From the NCBI GenBank assembly GCA_023446155.1, contig JAEXIT010000001.1, positions 199,606 through 263,605 on the forward strand: 64,000 nucleotides of DNA, given 5' to 3'. Positions 33,381 through 42,447 of the stretch are shown here, piece by piece; within the stretch, counting starts at the first letter, position 1; every line of letters begins with the position of its first letter. The position numbers and the translations under genes were made by a program. Origin of the DNA: Bacteroidota bacterium (GTDB taxonomy: Bacteria > Bacteroidota > Bacteroidia > Flavobacteriales > Flavobacteriaceae). A model generated the notes under the pieces. It saw nothing but the letters and a program-made list of their open reading frames with translations. It had not been told where the DNA came from and made no database searches.

Positions 33381-34444
33381 TTTGCAAATAAGGCGATGCC
33401 GTTTTTGAGGTTATAGTATTCTTTTTCAGGATAATATTTCTGTACCAGTTGGATGGCTTTTAAACTCCGATGCCCCCTCTGACAGGTAAAGACCAGTGTA
33501 TTGGCATCGGCCAGTTGCTCCATATGCTGCTCGAGTACCGGTAAGGGAATTGCGATTACATTAAAACCATTGATTTTAGGTAGTTCGTCTGTATTTCGGA
33601 CATCCACCAACACGGTTTTTTTCCGATTAAAAACATTTTTTAAAGTCTCCAGATCATTGATTGAGGTTATCGTTTTGCAACTATAATCATACGACTGGTT
33701 TAAAATATCGGCCTTTGTCCTCGGTTTGAATACGGTGGTTTTGGATTTGAACCGGAGCAAGTCAGACTGGTAATTCAGACTATTAAAGGTGAATAATTGC
33801 CCGGAGATGACCGTACCGATGCCGGTGATGATTTTAAGGACTTCATTCGCCTGAAAGTTTCCCATGATTCCGGCCAATATACCAATTACACCGGCTTCGT
33901 TACAGGACGGAACCTGTAATGGATCCGGAATTTGAGGAAAAAGGTCTCTTAAATTGAACGGGTTTTCACCATAATGAAAAACGGATAATTGTCCTTCAAA
34001 CCGGAAAATCGCAGCATAGACCAATGGCTTTTGTAGCAAATGACAGACATCATTTAGCAGGTAGCGCGTTGTAAAATTATCCGTACAATCCACAACAACG
34101 GAGTAGGAGGCAACCAGCTCGAAAACCGTATTCCTATCCAAATGACAGGAGTGAATCTGAATGTGGGTGTCACTATTCAGTTTTGAAAGCTTTTTTTGTA
34201 CGACGGCTACTTTCATTTTGCCGATATCCTCTTCGTCGTATAATACCTGACGTTGCAGATTGCTAAGGGAAACCCTATCTGAATCGACCACACCCAGTTG
34301 ACCAATACCGGCGGCACAGAGATAGTGTAAAACGGGGCACCCCAGGCCTCCGGCACCCACAACAAGTACCTTCGCGTCGGCTAACTTTTGTTGTGCGGCA
34401 ATTCCGAAACCCGGCAAAATAAGCTGTCTGTTATAACGTTCCAT
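33377..34444 (-). CDS. moeB: MoeB-like E1 enzyme with rhodanese domain
   Basis: A 355-residue protein. The N-terminal E1/ThiF domain has GAGGLGCPVLHYLCAAGIGQ (ATP loop), VDSDRVSLSNLQRQVLY and the DCTDNFTTRYL block. The second domain (about 255-355) is a rhodanese with LVDVRNTDELPKI and the cysteine loop TCQRGHRS. It would adenylylate the MoaD C-terminus and supply sulfur to it. The gene lies between moaE and moaD and overlaps moaE by four bases. Similar ThiF/MoeB-rhodanese proteins also serve thiamine, but the position points to molybdopterin. Confidence 0.9.
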   Translation of the reverse strand: MERYNRQLILPGFGIAAQQKLADAKVLVVGAGGLGCPVLHYLCAAGIGQLGVVDSDRVSLSNLQRQVLYDEEDIGKMKVAVVQKKLSKLNSDTHIQIHSCHLDRNTVFELVASYSVVVDCTDNFTTRYLLNDVCHLLQKPLVYAAIFRFEGQLSVFHYGENPFNLRDLFPQIPDPLQVPSCNEAGVIGILAGIMGNFQANEVLKIITGIGTVISGQLFTFNSLNYQSDLLRFKSKTTVFKPRTKADILNQSYDYSCKTITSINDLETLKNVFNRKKTVLVDVRNTDELPKINGFNVIAIPLPVLEQHMEQLADANTLVFTCQRGHRSLKAIQLVQKYYPEKEYYNLKNGIALFAK

Positions 34445-34455
34445 AGTATAATGTT

Positions 34456-34683
34456 TTATCCTCCTGAAAAAGGAGGTAGTAAGGCAATTTCAGTGTTTTC
34501 GGTTAGCTGTAACGTTTCGTCCTCATCCATTTGCCGGTCAATAGCAATCTGATAACTCATGGATTGGAGTTCCGGAAAATGCTGGTGTAAGATTGCTTTA
34601 AATGCGCCTAATGATACCGGATAGGTTACCGTAAACGGTTTATTTACGATATCGTTGAGGTTCCCAAATATTTGTATAGCCAT
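34456..34683 (-). CDS. moaD: Molybdopterin synthase sulfur carrier MoaD
   Basis: A 75-residue ubiquitin-like protein ending in the essential Gly-Gly (PPFSGG), which is activated by MoeB and carries the thiocarboxylate. The fold pattern MAIQIFGNLNDIVNKP and the acidic LTENTEIALLPP are typical. It is three bases after mobA and eleven before moeB, within the operon. Confidence 0.9.
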   Translation of the reverse strand: MAIQIFGNLNDIVNKPFTVTYPVSLGAFKAILHQHFPELQSMSYQIAIDRQMDEDETLQLTENTEIALLPPFSGG

Positions 34684-34686
34684 AGT

Positions 34687-35268
34687 TTATATTCGTTTAC
34701 TATTGTTACTAATTTCGTTTTCAACTTTCGACCATTCCTCCGGAGTGTTGATATTGCGAAAATCACCGCTTTCGAAAGGAAAGTCCAGGATGTTAGTTTT
34801 ATTTTCGGCTAAAAAATCCATCATTTTTAGTTTGTTGGTCATTAGATTGTATTCGATTTCCGACCGTAATCGAAAGGGATACACACCACATAATGGTTGT
34901 ATTTTTCCCTTGTATTCCAATACGTTGATACAATCTTTTATATTATTTCTGAGCAGATATTCGATGGCCTCTGGGCTAACAAAAGGCGTATCGGCACTAA
35001 TAATAAGAACGGTTTCCCCGGCATCTGAAAGTGCCGTATAAATGCCGCCTAAAGGACCTTTATCTCTGATTTTATCCGGAATCACAGTCACACCAAATGA
35101 TTTATAATCGGGATGATGGGCGATGATAACTGGGATAATATCCAACTGTTGTAATGTATCCAGTAGGTAGGCAATCATGGGTTTACCGCAAAGGGATTTT
35201 AGGCCTTTATCTTCTCCCATCCGGGAACTTTTTCCTCCGGAGAGTAAATAGGTTTTTAAGATGGTCAT
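34687..35268 (-). CDS. mobA: Molybdenum cofactor guanylyltransferase-type protein MobA
   Basis: A 193-residue nucleotidyltransferase. The signature LSGGKSSRMGEDKGLKSLCGKPM is the GTP/NTP-binding loop and ISADTPFVSPEA holds the metal-binding aspartate. MobA adds GMP to molybdopterin to give the bis-MGD form used by nitrate reductases. The gene is in the operon between moaD and moeA (gaps of 3 and 4 bases), matching the need of the Mo enzyme upstream. Confidence 0.9.
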   Translation of the reverse strand: MTILKTYLLSGGKSSRMGEDKGLKSLCGKPMIAYLLDTLQQLDIIPVIIAHHPDYKSFGVTVIPDKIRDKGPLGGIYTALSDAGETVLIISADTPFVSPEAIEYLLRNNIKDCINVLEYKGKIQPLCGVYPFRLRSEIEYNLMTNKLKMMDFLAENKTNILDFPFESGDFRNINTPEEWSKVENEISNNSKRI

Positions 35269-35272
35269 TGGC

Positions 35273-36469
35273 CTATAGTATTAGATCCATTTTGATACGG
35301 AAAAAAATAACTCCAACTTTTTCGCCGATTTTGAAATCTTCCCGTTCCTCATGTAATACAACAAAGGCATTGGCCTGTGCATAGGCATCCATCTGGTAGG
35401 AGAGTTGCTGATCCAGTATTTTAACCTTGCCGTTTTGTACCAGTGCTTTGAGAAAATGCGTCAGTCCGCTCTTTTTTTGATAAGGATTTATCAATTGGGC
35501 GTAGTGCTTCGTTTTTGAAAAGATACCGGAAAGTTGTTGTAAAGCCGGTTTGACATAAACATGAAAGCAACTAACCACAGCACTTGGATTTCCGGGAAGT
35601 CCAAACAATAGTGTGGTGTCTTTTTTTCCAAAAAATAAGGGCTTTCCCGGTTTTTGACGTACTTTATAAAAGAATTCGGTCACATTTATTTTTTCCAATA
35701 CGGGTTTTACAAAATCATAGTCGCCCACCGAAATCCCACCGGTAAACAGTAATAGATCAACTTTTGCATAATTTTCCGAGACAAATTGATACAATTCGGA
35801 TTCCCGATCATCAATCCACTGGCAAAAGACAACGGGAATTTCCATTTGCTGTAATAAAACTTTTAAAGCGACCGAATTGCTCTCGTAGATTTGTCCGTTT
35901 TGCAATACATTTCCAATCGGGACAAGTTCTTTTCCGGTTATGATAATTCCAACTTTCGGTTTGGGAAAAACAGTCACCGAGTCGATTCCCAGAGTTGCCA
36001 GAAAGCCGATATATTCGGCTGTGAGCAAGCTCCCTTTCACTACAACCCGATCGCCTTTTTGAGTTTGCGTTCCCTTTTTTCGGATATGATCACCAAGAGA
36101 AACGGGCTGTGTCAGTTTTAAAAAACCTTTTTCGACCATAACATTTTCCTGTGGGACAACGGTATTGGCACCAACAGGTATCGGTGCTCCGGTAAAAATA
36201 CGAGCCGCTTCTCCCTGATGTAACTCCGGTATTTGCATTTTCCCGGCTTCAATCTCGTAACGCAATTCCAGGGGAACCTTGTTTTGAATATCTTCATAGC
36301 GAATCGCATAACCGTCCATGGCCGAATTATCAAAAAGCGGCACCGCAACAGGAGCATAGATCGACTCGGCTGCAATAAAATTACAGGCAGTTTCCAGTGG
36401 AATACGAATAGGAGCGAGTGTATGACACTGTTGCTGAATATGGTGTAAAGCTTCTTTTACGGATATCAT
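35273..36469 (-). CDS. moeA: Molybdopterin molybdenumtransferase MoeA
   Basis: A 398-residue protein that inserts molybdenum into molybdopterin after adenylylation by MoaB/MogA. Visible landmarks are DNSAMDGYAIR, FTGAPIPVGANTVVPQE, LLFTGGISVGDYDFVKPVL and GLPGNPSAVVSCFHVYV, all intact, and the C-terminal beta domain is present. It lies four bases upstream of mobA and 20 downstream of moaA. Confidence 0.95.
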   Translation of the reverse strand: MISVKEALHHIQQQCHTLAPIRIPLETACNFIAAESIYAPVAVPLFDNSAMDGYAIRYEDIQNKVPLELRYEIEAGKMQIPELHQGEAARIFTGAPIPVGANTVVPQENVMVEKGFLKLTQPVSLGDHIRKKGTQTQKGDRVVVKGSLLTAEYIGFLATLGIDSVTVFPKPKVGIIITGKELVPIGNVLQNGQIYESNSVALKVLLQQMEIPVVFCQWIDDRESELYQFVSENYAKVDLLLFTGGISVGDYDFVKPVLEKINVTEFFYKVRQKPGKPLFFGKKDTTLLFGLPGNPSAVVSCFHVYVKPALQQLSGIFSKTKHYAQLINPYQKKSGLTHFLKALVQNGKVKILDQQLSYQMDAYAQANAFVVLHEEREDFKIGEKVGVIFFRIKMDLIL

Positions 36470-36489
36470 CTTTTCGTTTATAAAATGGA

Positions 36490-37467
36490 TTAACCACCGA
36501 TTTTGATCATGCTTCGGTTTTGCAATGTATCCGGGTCGACACGGGTATAATCATCAAATTGACCGCCGAGCATTTTATGTTTTCTCAAAAGGCACTGTTC
36601 GATCACCGGAACGATATTTTCTCCTTTTCGAAATGTGCCGAGTATATCGAATTCCTCCGCGCCAAACAGGCAGTTTTTCATCTTTCCGTCGGCCGTTAAT
36701 CGCATTCGGTTACAGCTACCACAAAAGGAATGACTCAGCGTGGAAATAAAAGAAACCGTACCGGCATGTCCGAAAATCCCAAACTTTGTGTCGGTATCAT
36801 TTTTTCCGTCCCGGAGTTTGAATAATTCATATTGTCGTGAAACGGCTTCCAACACCTGTTGGTTATGAACGACTTTATCCCTATGCCATTCATTTTTATC
36901 AAAGGGCATAAATTCGATAAAGCGCAGATGTACCGATAGACTTTTGGTTAGCGCTATAAAATCGAATACCTCATCGTCGTTAAAACCTTTGATCAGCACA
37001 ATATTCAATTTGACATAAATCCCTTGATCAAGAGACATCAGTATATTATTCCATACCTTTTGAAACTGATCTCTTTGGGTTATCTGTAGGAACTTCATCG
37101 GATTAAGGGTGTCGAGACTAATATTAACCGACCGGATTCCGGCATTTTGGAGTACCGTTTTATAACGATCCAATAACACACCATTGGTGGTTAATGTTAA
37201 CTGAACGGGGAGTACCGACAATCGTTCGACTACAGCGGCAAAATCTTTCCGAACCAGGGGTTCTCCTCCGGTCAATCGGATTTTTTTGACACCGAGGTTT
37301 GTGAATACTTCGGCAATGCTAAAAATTTCATCCGTTTGCATCAGTTTTTTGGGAGGTAGTAACGAAATGGACTCCTCCGGCATACAGTACGTACAACGGA
37401 AATTGCAATTATCGGTTAATGATATCCGCAGATAATCATGGATTCTATGATGGGTGTCTTGTAGCAT
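36490..37467 (-). CDS. moaA: GTP 3',8-cyclase MoaA (radical SAM)
   Basis: A 325-residue radical SAM enzyme that starts molybdopterin synthesis from GTP. The N-terminal CNFRCTYC cluster site, the LTGGEPLVRKD block and the C-terminal second cluster cysteines in FCGSCNRMRLTADGKMKNCLF are present. It ends in the catalytic KIGG tail. It follows the small membrane gene by 30 bases in the nitrate reductase-molybdenum run. Confidence 0.95.
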   Translation of the reverse strand: MLQDTHHRIHDYLRISLTDNCNFRCTYCMPEESISLLPPKKLMQTDEIFSIAEVFTNLGVKKIRLTGGEPLVRKDFAAVVERLSVLPVQLTLTTNGVLLDRYKTVLQNAGIRSVNISLDTLNPMKFLQITQRDQFQKVWNNILMSLDQGIYVKLNIVLIKGFNDDEVFDFIALTKSLSVHLRFIEFMPFDKNEWHRDKVVHNQQVLEAVSRQYELFKLRDGKNDTDTKFGIFGHAGTVSFISTLSHSFCGSCNRMRLTADGKMKNCLFGAEEFDILGTFRKGENIVPVIEQCLLRKHKMLGGQFDDYTRVDPDTLQNRSMIKIGG

Positions 37468-37497
37468 TTGTTCGAAGTTAAAGGATGGAAGTACGGT

Positions 37498-37737
37498 TTA
37501 ATGTACTTTTTGTGGTAAAAAATACAACCATAGTACGCTTGCCAGAAACAGGACAAAAGAAGCGATAAAAGTACTGTAAGCTACTTCCGGGTGTCCTTCG
37601 AGCGCATTGTTAAGAGCGGTATACAACAGCCATATCTGAAGAAACAGATTGGCGAGTAAAACGGTAATCAGAGCAGACATAATCATGCTTTTTTTCTGCG
37701 GATGGGCCTGCTCCTGTGCGGTTCTGAAAGTACTCAT
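37498..37737 (-). CDS. Small two-helix membrane protein of the nitrate reductase operon
   Basis: A 79-residue protein with two hydrophobic helices (about 17-42 and 52-75) and a short lysine-rich N-terminus. It resembles a DUF6755-type small protein but I am not sure of the family. It overlaps the Rieske gene by four bases, so it is translated with it and probably helps anchor or assemble the complex. No catalytic residues are visible. Confidence 0.72.
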   Translation of the reverse strand: MSTFRTAQEQAHPQKKSMIMSALITVLLANLFLQIWLLYTALNNALEGHPEVAYSTFIASFVLFLASVLWLYFLPQKVH

Positions 37738-38234
37738 ACGGTTTCATTTTTAGGATGTTGAACATAAATAGCATTCCCTTCAAAAGTGACGTCCAGTTTT
37801 TTTAAAGGTCTTGGCGGTGGCCCCTGAATAACGTTTCCTGTTTTGACATCAAACCATCCGTTATGGCAGGGACATTCAATAGTTAATGTTCCGGGTTTAT
37901 AATATACGGCACAAGACAAATGGGTACATTTTTGCTCATAGGCATAAAATTCACCTTCTTCCGTATGAATCAGGATATAGGGAACCGTATCGTTTTCCAG
38001 AACAAAGGACTTCGTTCCGCCCATCGGAATTTCATTTTTGAAACAGATTTTTTGTTTTTTTTCATTTTTTGGTTCATTAAAGAAAGCAGCTTTTGCCGCA
38101 ATAGCGCCGTTACCGATAACCATTCCGCCGGAAACCACGGCGAGTAATTTGGCAAAATCCCTACGGCTTACCTGATTGGCTTCGGGTCTGTTAATCGGGA
38201 AATCTTTTTTCCAGTGTTTATCCTGATCACTCAT
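37734..38234 (-). CDS. Rieske [2Fe-2S] protein
   Basis: A 166-residue protein. A twin-arginine-type sequence (VSRRDFAKLLAVVSGG) near residues 22-37 starts a single hydrophobic anchor or signal, so the Rieske domain would be on the periplasmic side. The cluster ligands are Cys103-x-His105 and Cys121-x2-His124, with Cys108 and Cys123 as the usual disulfide. It is an electron-transfer subunit in a set with the four-cluster ferredoxin and the Mo enzyme. A Rieske protein beside an assimilatory-type nitrate reductase is uncommon. Confidence 0.88.
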   Translation of the reverse strand: MSDQDKHWKKDFPINRPEANQVSRRDFAKLLAVVSGGMVIGNGAIAAKAAFFNEPKNEKKQKICFKNEIPMGGTKSFVLENDTVPYILIHTEEGEFYAYEQKCTHLSCAVYYKPGTLTIECPCHNGWFDVKTGNVIQGPPPRPLKKLDVTFEGNAIYVQHPKNETV

Positions 38235-38245
38235 TATCGTGTTTT

Positions 38246-38812
38246 TTAAAATATTTTTAATTCGGTACTACCTTTTGGCATCATAATGTTTACTTTGGTT
38301 TTCACCACCTCCTGACCAAAAACAAACTGATTGACAGGAGAGGAGTTAGGGCGCATTTTTTCCATTTCTTCCCGTGTTCCGTAAAATAAAGCCCCACTGG
38401 GACAAACGGTAGCACACATTGGCTTTTTGCCCACACTGGTTCTGTCGTAACACATATTGCATTTCATCATCAGATCGTAGTGTTCCACTTTTTTCGGCAC
38501 CCCAAACGGACACGCCATCACACAATTGGAACACCCGATACAACGGGATGTATTGGCTGTATGTACGATTCCGAACTCATCTTTGGTGATCGCATCGGCC
38601 GGGCAGACATTTGCACATACCGGATCGTCGCAATGCATACAAACCTGTACGGTCGTTTGAATCGTTACGGCCCGATCTACATAATTGACGTGAATCATTG
38701 GTTCTTCACCGTTGGTCTCACACTCTGCACAAGCCGCTTCGCACGATTTGCAACCGATACAACGCTGCATATCCACGAAGAACTCTTCTTGTAGTTTATA
38801 ATATTGATTCAT
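38246..38812 (-). CDS. Four-cluster 4Fe-4S ferredoxin subunit
   Basis: About 188 residues from MNQYYKLQEE (38812); an ATG seven codons upstream is less typical. It has four 4Fe-4S binding sets: CIGCKSCEAAC, CMHCDDPVCANVCP, CIGCSNCVMACP and CNMCYDRTSVGKKPMCATVCP. This is the NrfC/DmsB/NarH-type electron-transfer subunit of molybdopterin enzymes. No signal peptide is seen, so it is cytoplasmic. It sits between the Rieske and the catalytic genes. Confidence 0.9.
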   Translation of the reverse strand: MNQYYKLQEEFFVDMQRCIGCKSCEAACAECETNGEEPMIHVNYVDRAVTIQTTVQVCMHCDDPVCANVCPADAITKDEFGIVHTANTSRCIGCSNCVMACPFGVPKKVEHYDLMMKCNMCYDRTSVGKKPMCATVCPSGALFYGTREEMEKMRPNSSPVNQFVFGQEVVKTKVNIMMPKGSTELKIF

Positions 38813-38910
38813 ATTTATCGTAATTAAATTCAACCAAAATGGACAATTGAAATCCGTTTTAGCAAAGACTTAAAAATGATCAGGGAGAGAAGGCTTCTTT
38901 GCGTTTTGTA

Positions 38911-41127
38911 TTAATTGCTCTTATAATCGGGAGCATCTTTAGCGACATAGGCTTTTTTTCCGGTTGGGATAAGCTGACAGGCGCTGACTTTAAATTCGGG
39001 AATTTTTGAAATAGGATCCAAATGACCACTGGTTAATTGATTGGCCGATTTTTTTCCAGGCCAATGATAAGGTACAAATACGGTATCTTCCCGGATGGTT
39101 TCGACAATATTGGCCGGAAATAAAGCCTCGCCGCGTTTGGTAATCACACGAACTTCTTCATGTTGACTGATATTATATTGTGCGGCCAGTGTCGGATGAA
39201 TTTCGAGTAACGGTTGCGCAAATTGCTCGACCAGTTTTCCGATTCTTCGGGTCTGAGTTCCGCTGAGATACTGAGAAACCACTCGGCCGGTTGTCAGGAT
39301 AACGGGATATTCATCGTCTACCGGATCCATACTGGGATGATAGTGTACGGGATTGAAATGAGCTTTACCGTCTGGGGTTTTAAATTTTTTATCCTCCCAT
39401 AATCGTGGCGTACCGGGATGCTCCAGATCCGGACAGGGCCAGAAAACACCCATATTTTTTTCGATTTTATCGTAGGTGATTCCATAATAATCGGCAGTAC
39501 CGCCTTTGGAAGCCACGCGAAGTTCATTAAAAACAGCTTCGCTATTCACAAAACTGAATTTATCTCCGGCGCCTAATCGTTGTGCCAGTTCTATTAAGAT
39601 TTCTGAGTCGGTTCGGGCATTTTTTGGCGGATCAACAACCTTGCGAATGCGAACAACCCGTCCCTCGGCAGTGGTAACGGTACCTTCTTCCTCCTCGTGA
39701 AGCGACCCCGGTAAGATAATGTCACAGTGCCGCATCGTTTCGCTCATAAAAAAATCAATACCGACATAAAACTCGAGTTTTTCCAAAGCTTCACGAACAT
39801 AATTGTTATTGGGTAAGGACACCAGAGGATTAAAGCAGAGCGAGAGCAACCCTTTGATCTCACCACGATGAATCGCCTCTATGATTTCGTAGGCCGATAG
39901 CCCTTTACCCGGCAGCTCTTTTTCATCGATACCCCAGACTTCGGCAATATACTTACGATGTTCCGGGTTTTCGATATCCCGGTTCCCCGGTAGTTGATCA
40001 CATTTATGACCGTGTTCACGACCACCTTGTCCGTTTCCTTGTCCGGTGATTGTTCCGTAGCCACAATATGGTTTTCCGATTCTACCGGAAGCCAGCACTA
40101 TATTGATACAACTCAGTACATTTTCAACACCTTTGGTATGGTGTTCAATACCTCGGGCATGCAGTAAAAATGAAGTAGCGGCTTTTCCCCAAAGTTTTGC
40201 TGCGGCTTCAATTTTTTCTTTTTTGGCACCGGTAATATTTTCGGCCCATTCCAAAGTATACTCTTTTACAGCTTCTTTAGCCGCTTCAAAACCAGAAGTA
40301 TAGTTTTCTATAAAGTGATGATCAAGCATATCATGCACAATCATATAGTTAAGTATTGCTCCAAAAAGAGCCGAATCGGTTCCGGGACGTATATCGAGAT
40401 GGATATCAGCCGTTCGGGCCAGGGGAATCACCCGCGGATCGACAACAATCAGTTTGGCGCCATTATCCCGGGCGCGCCATAACCAGTACGTAAGTGTCGG
40501 AAACGTTTCCGATACATTTGCTCCGGTTACGATAATCACTTCGGCTTTTTCCAGATCTTCATAATTATTGGAAGTCCGATCCAATCCGAAAGCTTTCTTA
40601 TTTCCGGCGCCAGCCGACACCATACACAAGCGACCGTTGTAATCGAGATTTTTGGTTTTTATGGCTGTCCGCGCAAATTTTCCAACCATATAGGATTTCT
40701 CATTCGTCAGGGAAACGCCCGAAAGAACGGCTATAGCGTCGTTACCATACAGAGACTGTATTCGTTTTATTTCCGAAACGGTCATATCCATGGCTGTGTC
40801 CCATTGTATGGGTTTGTAACCTTCGCCGGGCACATTGAAAAGAGGCGTCGTTAGCCGGTCAGGATGATTGTCCTGCATATAGCGTTGAACCCCTTTTGGA
40901 CATAAGCGGCCCTGATTGAATGGAAATTCCATCCAAGGTTCAAAACCGACGATTTTATTGTCTTTTGCAAGTAGTTTAATGCCGCATTGCATACCGCAAA
41001 AACAACAATGGGTTTCGACCACTTTGTCCGGTTCGTCCCGTCCCGGAATGCCCTCCGGTTTCGGAAAATTGAGCGTCGGTCCAAATTGATCGATAATACG
41101 ATCGATATCGATAGGAAGTTTTGCCAT
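38911..41127 (-). CDS. Molybdopterin nitrate reductase catalytic subunit (NarB/NasA type)
   Basis: A 738-residue bis-MGD oxidoreductase. The N-terminal 4Fe-4S site is Cys41-x2-Cys44-x3-Cys48-x27-Cys76. Cys168 in GRLCMVSAGAG is placed like the Mo ligand of NasA/NapA enzymes. The central domains have the expected VTGANVSETFPTL and GIEHHTKGVENVLS, and the C-terminal domain has TTGRVVSQYLSGTQTRR. There is no Tat or Sec signal, so it is cytoplasmic, as in assimilatory enzymes; its size also fits that class. The neighbours (NarI-like membrane protein, ferredoxin, Rieske and NarK genes) suggest nitrate as substrate and a possible respiratory role. Formate dehydrogenase is the main alternative but is less likely here. 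Confidence 0.85.
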   Translation of the reverse strand: MAKLPIDIDRIIDQFGPTLNFPKPEGIPGRDEPDKVVETHCCFCGMQCGIKLLAKDNKIVGFEPWMEFPFNQGRLCPKGVQRYMQDNHPDRLTTPLFNVPGEGYKPIQWDTAMDMTVSEIKRIQSLYGNDAIAVLSGVSLTNEKSYMVGKFARTAIKTKNLDYNGRLCMVSAGAGNKKAFGLDRTSNNYEDLEKAEVIIVTGANVSETFPTLTYWLWRARDNGAKLIVVDPRVIPLARTADIHLDIRPGTDSALFGAILNYMIVHDMLDHHFIENYTSGFEAAKEAVKEYTLEWAENITGAKKEKIEAAAKLWGKAATSFLLHARGIEHHTKGVENVLSCINIVLASGRIGKPYCGYGTITGQGNGQGGREHGHKCDQLPGNRDIENPEHRKYIAEVWGIDEKELPGKGLSAYEIIEAIHRGEIKGLLSLCFNPLVSLPNNNYVREALEKLEFYVGIDFFMSETMRHCDIILPGSLHEEEEGTVTTAEGRVVRIRKVVDPPKNARTDSEILIELAQRLGAGDKFSFVNSEAVFNELRVASKGGTADYYGITYDKIEKNMGVFWPCPDLEHPGTPRLWEDKKFKTPDGKAHFNPVHYHPSMDPVDDEYPVILTTGRVVSQYLSGTQTRRIGKLVEQFAQPLLEIHPTLAAQYNISQHEEVRVITKRGEALFPANIVETIREDTVFVPYHWPGKKSANQLTSGHLDPISKIPEFKVSACQLIPTGKKAYVAKDAPDYKSN

Positions 41128-41237
41128 ACTAAATAATAGATTATCGGTTTAAAATCGGGTTTTATGACGACTCCGATTTTAAAGTGGTTAGACATTTATT
41201 TTAGTAGGTTTTTTGATTTGAGTGGGGAGGGGGAGGG

Positions 41238-42302
41238 TTATCCGAAATAAGTTCCGGATTCTTGCCGGGCTTTTAAATGCGCCATCGCTAATAAATCTCT
41301 TTTTCCTTCGGGGCTGTACTCCAGTAGCGATTGTCCGTTTTCCGATTCAAGTCGGAATCCCAGTTGCCGGGTTAATTTTGTCAAATCAGAAATATGGAGT
41401 TGTGTGGTATATTCTTTTCCGGTATGTTTACAAACCTGCATTCCTCTTTTTTTACCAACTTCTCTATAAATATGCGCACCGATCTGAGCCGGTCGCTGTA
41501 TAATATGGAAAAACTTTCCAAATGGCATCCATATCAGAAATACGATTACAAAAAAAGCATGGGTAACGGCCATAAATTCATAGGTTTGTCCTTTCATAAA
41601 TTCATAGTCCAGTGTTAAACCTAGTCCGGTTAGCGATACCAATATCAATAATAATAAGGGGAGAATATCGCCTTCAAATGTCTGAGTCGCGATTAGCCCA
41701 GGATCTTTTAACCGCTTTTGCAGGAAATAAGAAGCACCAATAATGACCAGTAAAGAACACCAGTTTAAGGCTCCGAATGTTAGGAATCCGATAAAAGACT
41801 TCACCGGAAAACGCATAACATCGAATCCGAAAAAATGGGCGGTATAAATAGGTTCTAAATTAGGATCCAATCCGGATGTAGGATCTAAGGTAAAGTGAAT
41901 CCAACCAAAAGTGAGAGGAAAAGTGATTGCAAATGCAATTGTACAACCAATAGCCATAAATAAGTGCGAAATCCCTCTTTTCTTTCCTCTTTTAAGTATA
42001 AAATCCTGAAAGACTATATTTTTAAAGAAATCTGTAATGACATACTGTGCATAGTGGAAAAAATCCTTTGAAAAAAGAATCCGGAAGCTACTTTTAAAAT
42101 ACAGCTCCGTGGGTGGCCTTTGAATCCACACCATATAGCGATACACAATTCCAAAAATGGCGAACAATGTTCCAAACAGATAGGCGACCAAAGCGGCATC
42201 AAAATTTTGCAGACTACGGGATCCGATAAGCACCAGTAGTAAGGTCAAAACCGCAGCAATACTGGCGGCAATGAAAGCTCTAAGGTTTATTTTTTGTAAC
42301 AT
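41238..42302 (-). CDS. NarI/DsrM-like membrane subunit
   Basis: A 354-residue protein with about six membrane helices. The last helices include HAFFVIVFLIWMPFGKFFHI, with two histidines spaced as heme b ligands in NarI-type subunits, and another histidine-containing helix lies upstream (HLFMAIGC). The C-terminal 80 residues are soluble (from about residue 270) and may contact the ferredoxin. It heads the minus-strand run, 110 bases upstream of the Mo enzyme. It would pass electrons from quinol to the FeS subunits. Automated annotation may call it a transporter; the histidines favour a cytochrome b. Confidence 0.65.
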   Translation of the reverse strand: MLQKINLRAFIAASIAAVLTLLLVLIGSRSLQNFDAALVAYLFGTLFAIFGIVYRYMVWIQRPPTELYFKSSFRILFSKDFFHYAQYVITDFFKNIVFQDFILKRGKKRGISHLFMAIGCTIAFAITFPLTFGWIHFTLDPTSGLDPNLEPIYTAHFFGFDVMRFPVKSFIGFLTFGALNWCSLLVIIGASYFLQKRLKDPGLIATQTFEGDILPLLLLILVSLTGLGLTLDYEFMKGQTYEFMAVTHAFFVIVFLIWMPFGKFFHIIQRPAQIGAHIYREVGKKRGMQVCKHTGKEYTTQLHISDLTKLTRQLGFRLESENGQSLLEYSPEGKRDLLAMAHLKARQESGTYFG

Positions 42303-42336
42303 ATTGTAAATAAAAATATTTGTTTTGTGATATAAA

Positions 42337-42376
42337 GTTATAAAAAATAAATAAAATCAATAATATGTTATAAAAA
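42337..42376. promoter_or_regulatory. Direct repeats in the nitrate divergent promoter region
   Basis: The 10-mer gttataaaaa occurs at 42337-42346 and 42367-42376, 30 bases apart, which is close to three helical turns. They lie between the divergent nitrate reductase and NarK genes, where a regulator would act. No known operator was recognised. Confidence 0.45.
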
Positions 42377-42402
42377 TATTTTTTATTACCTTTACAAAGT
42401 AT

Positions 42403-42447
42403 ACCCCAAGGGAGCAGCTGTTTATGGCTGTCCACTGGGGTTTTTTT
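42403..42447 (+). promoter_or_regulatory. Structured leader with terminator-like hairpin before narK
   Basis: The bases 42403-42441 can fold as an outer stem (acccca/tggggt) and a longer inner stem (GGaGCAGC with GCTGTCC), closed by an 8-base loop, and a run of seven T follows directly at 42441-42447. The narK ATG is 30 bases downstream. It has the form of a rho-independent terminator placed in the leader, so attenuation is possible. It is shorter than the known molybdenum cofactor riboswitch. Confidence 0.55.

Noticed and set aside
42403..42447. Molybdenum cofactor riboswitch before narK
   Set aside because: The hairpin is too short and lacks the multi-stem form of that riboswitch; kept only as a terminator-like leader.
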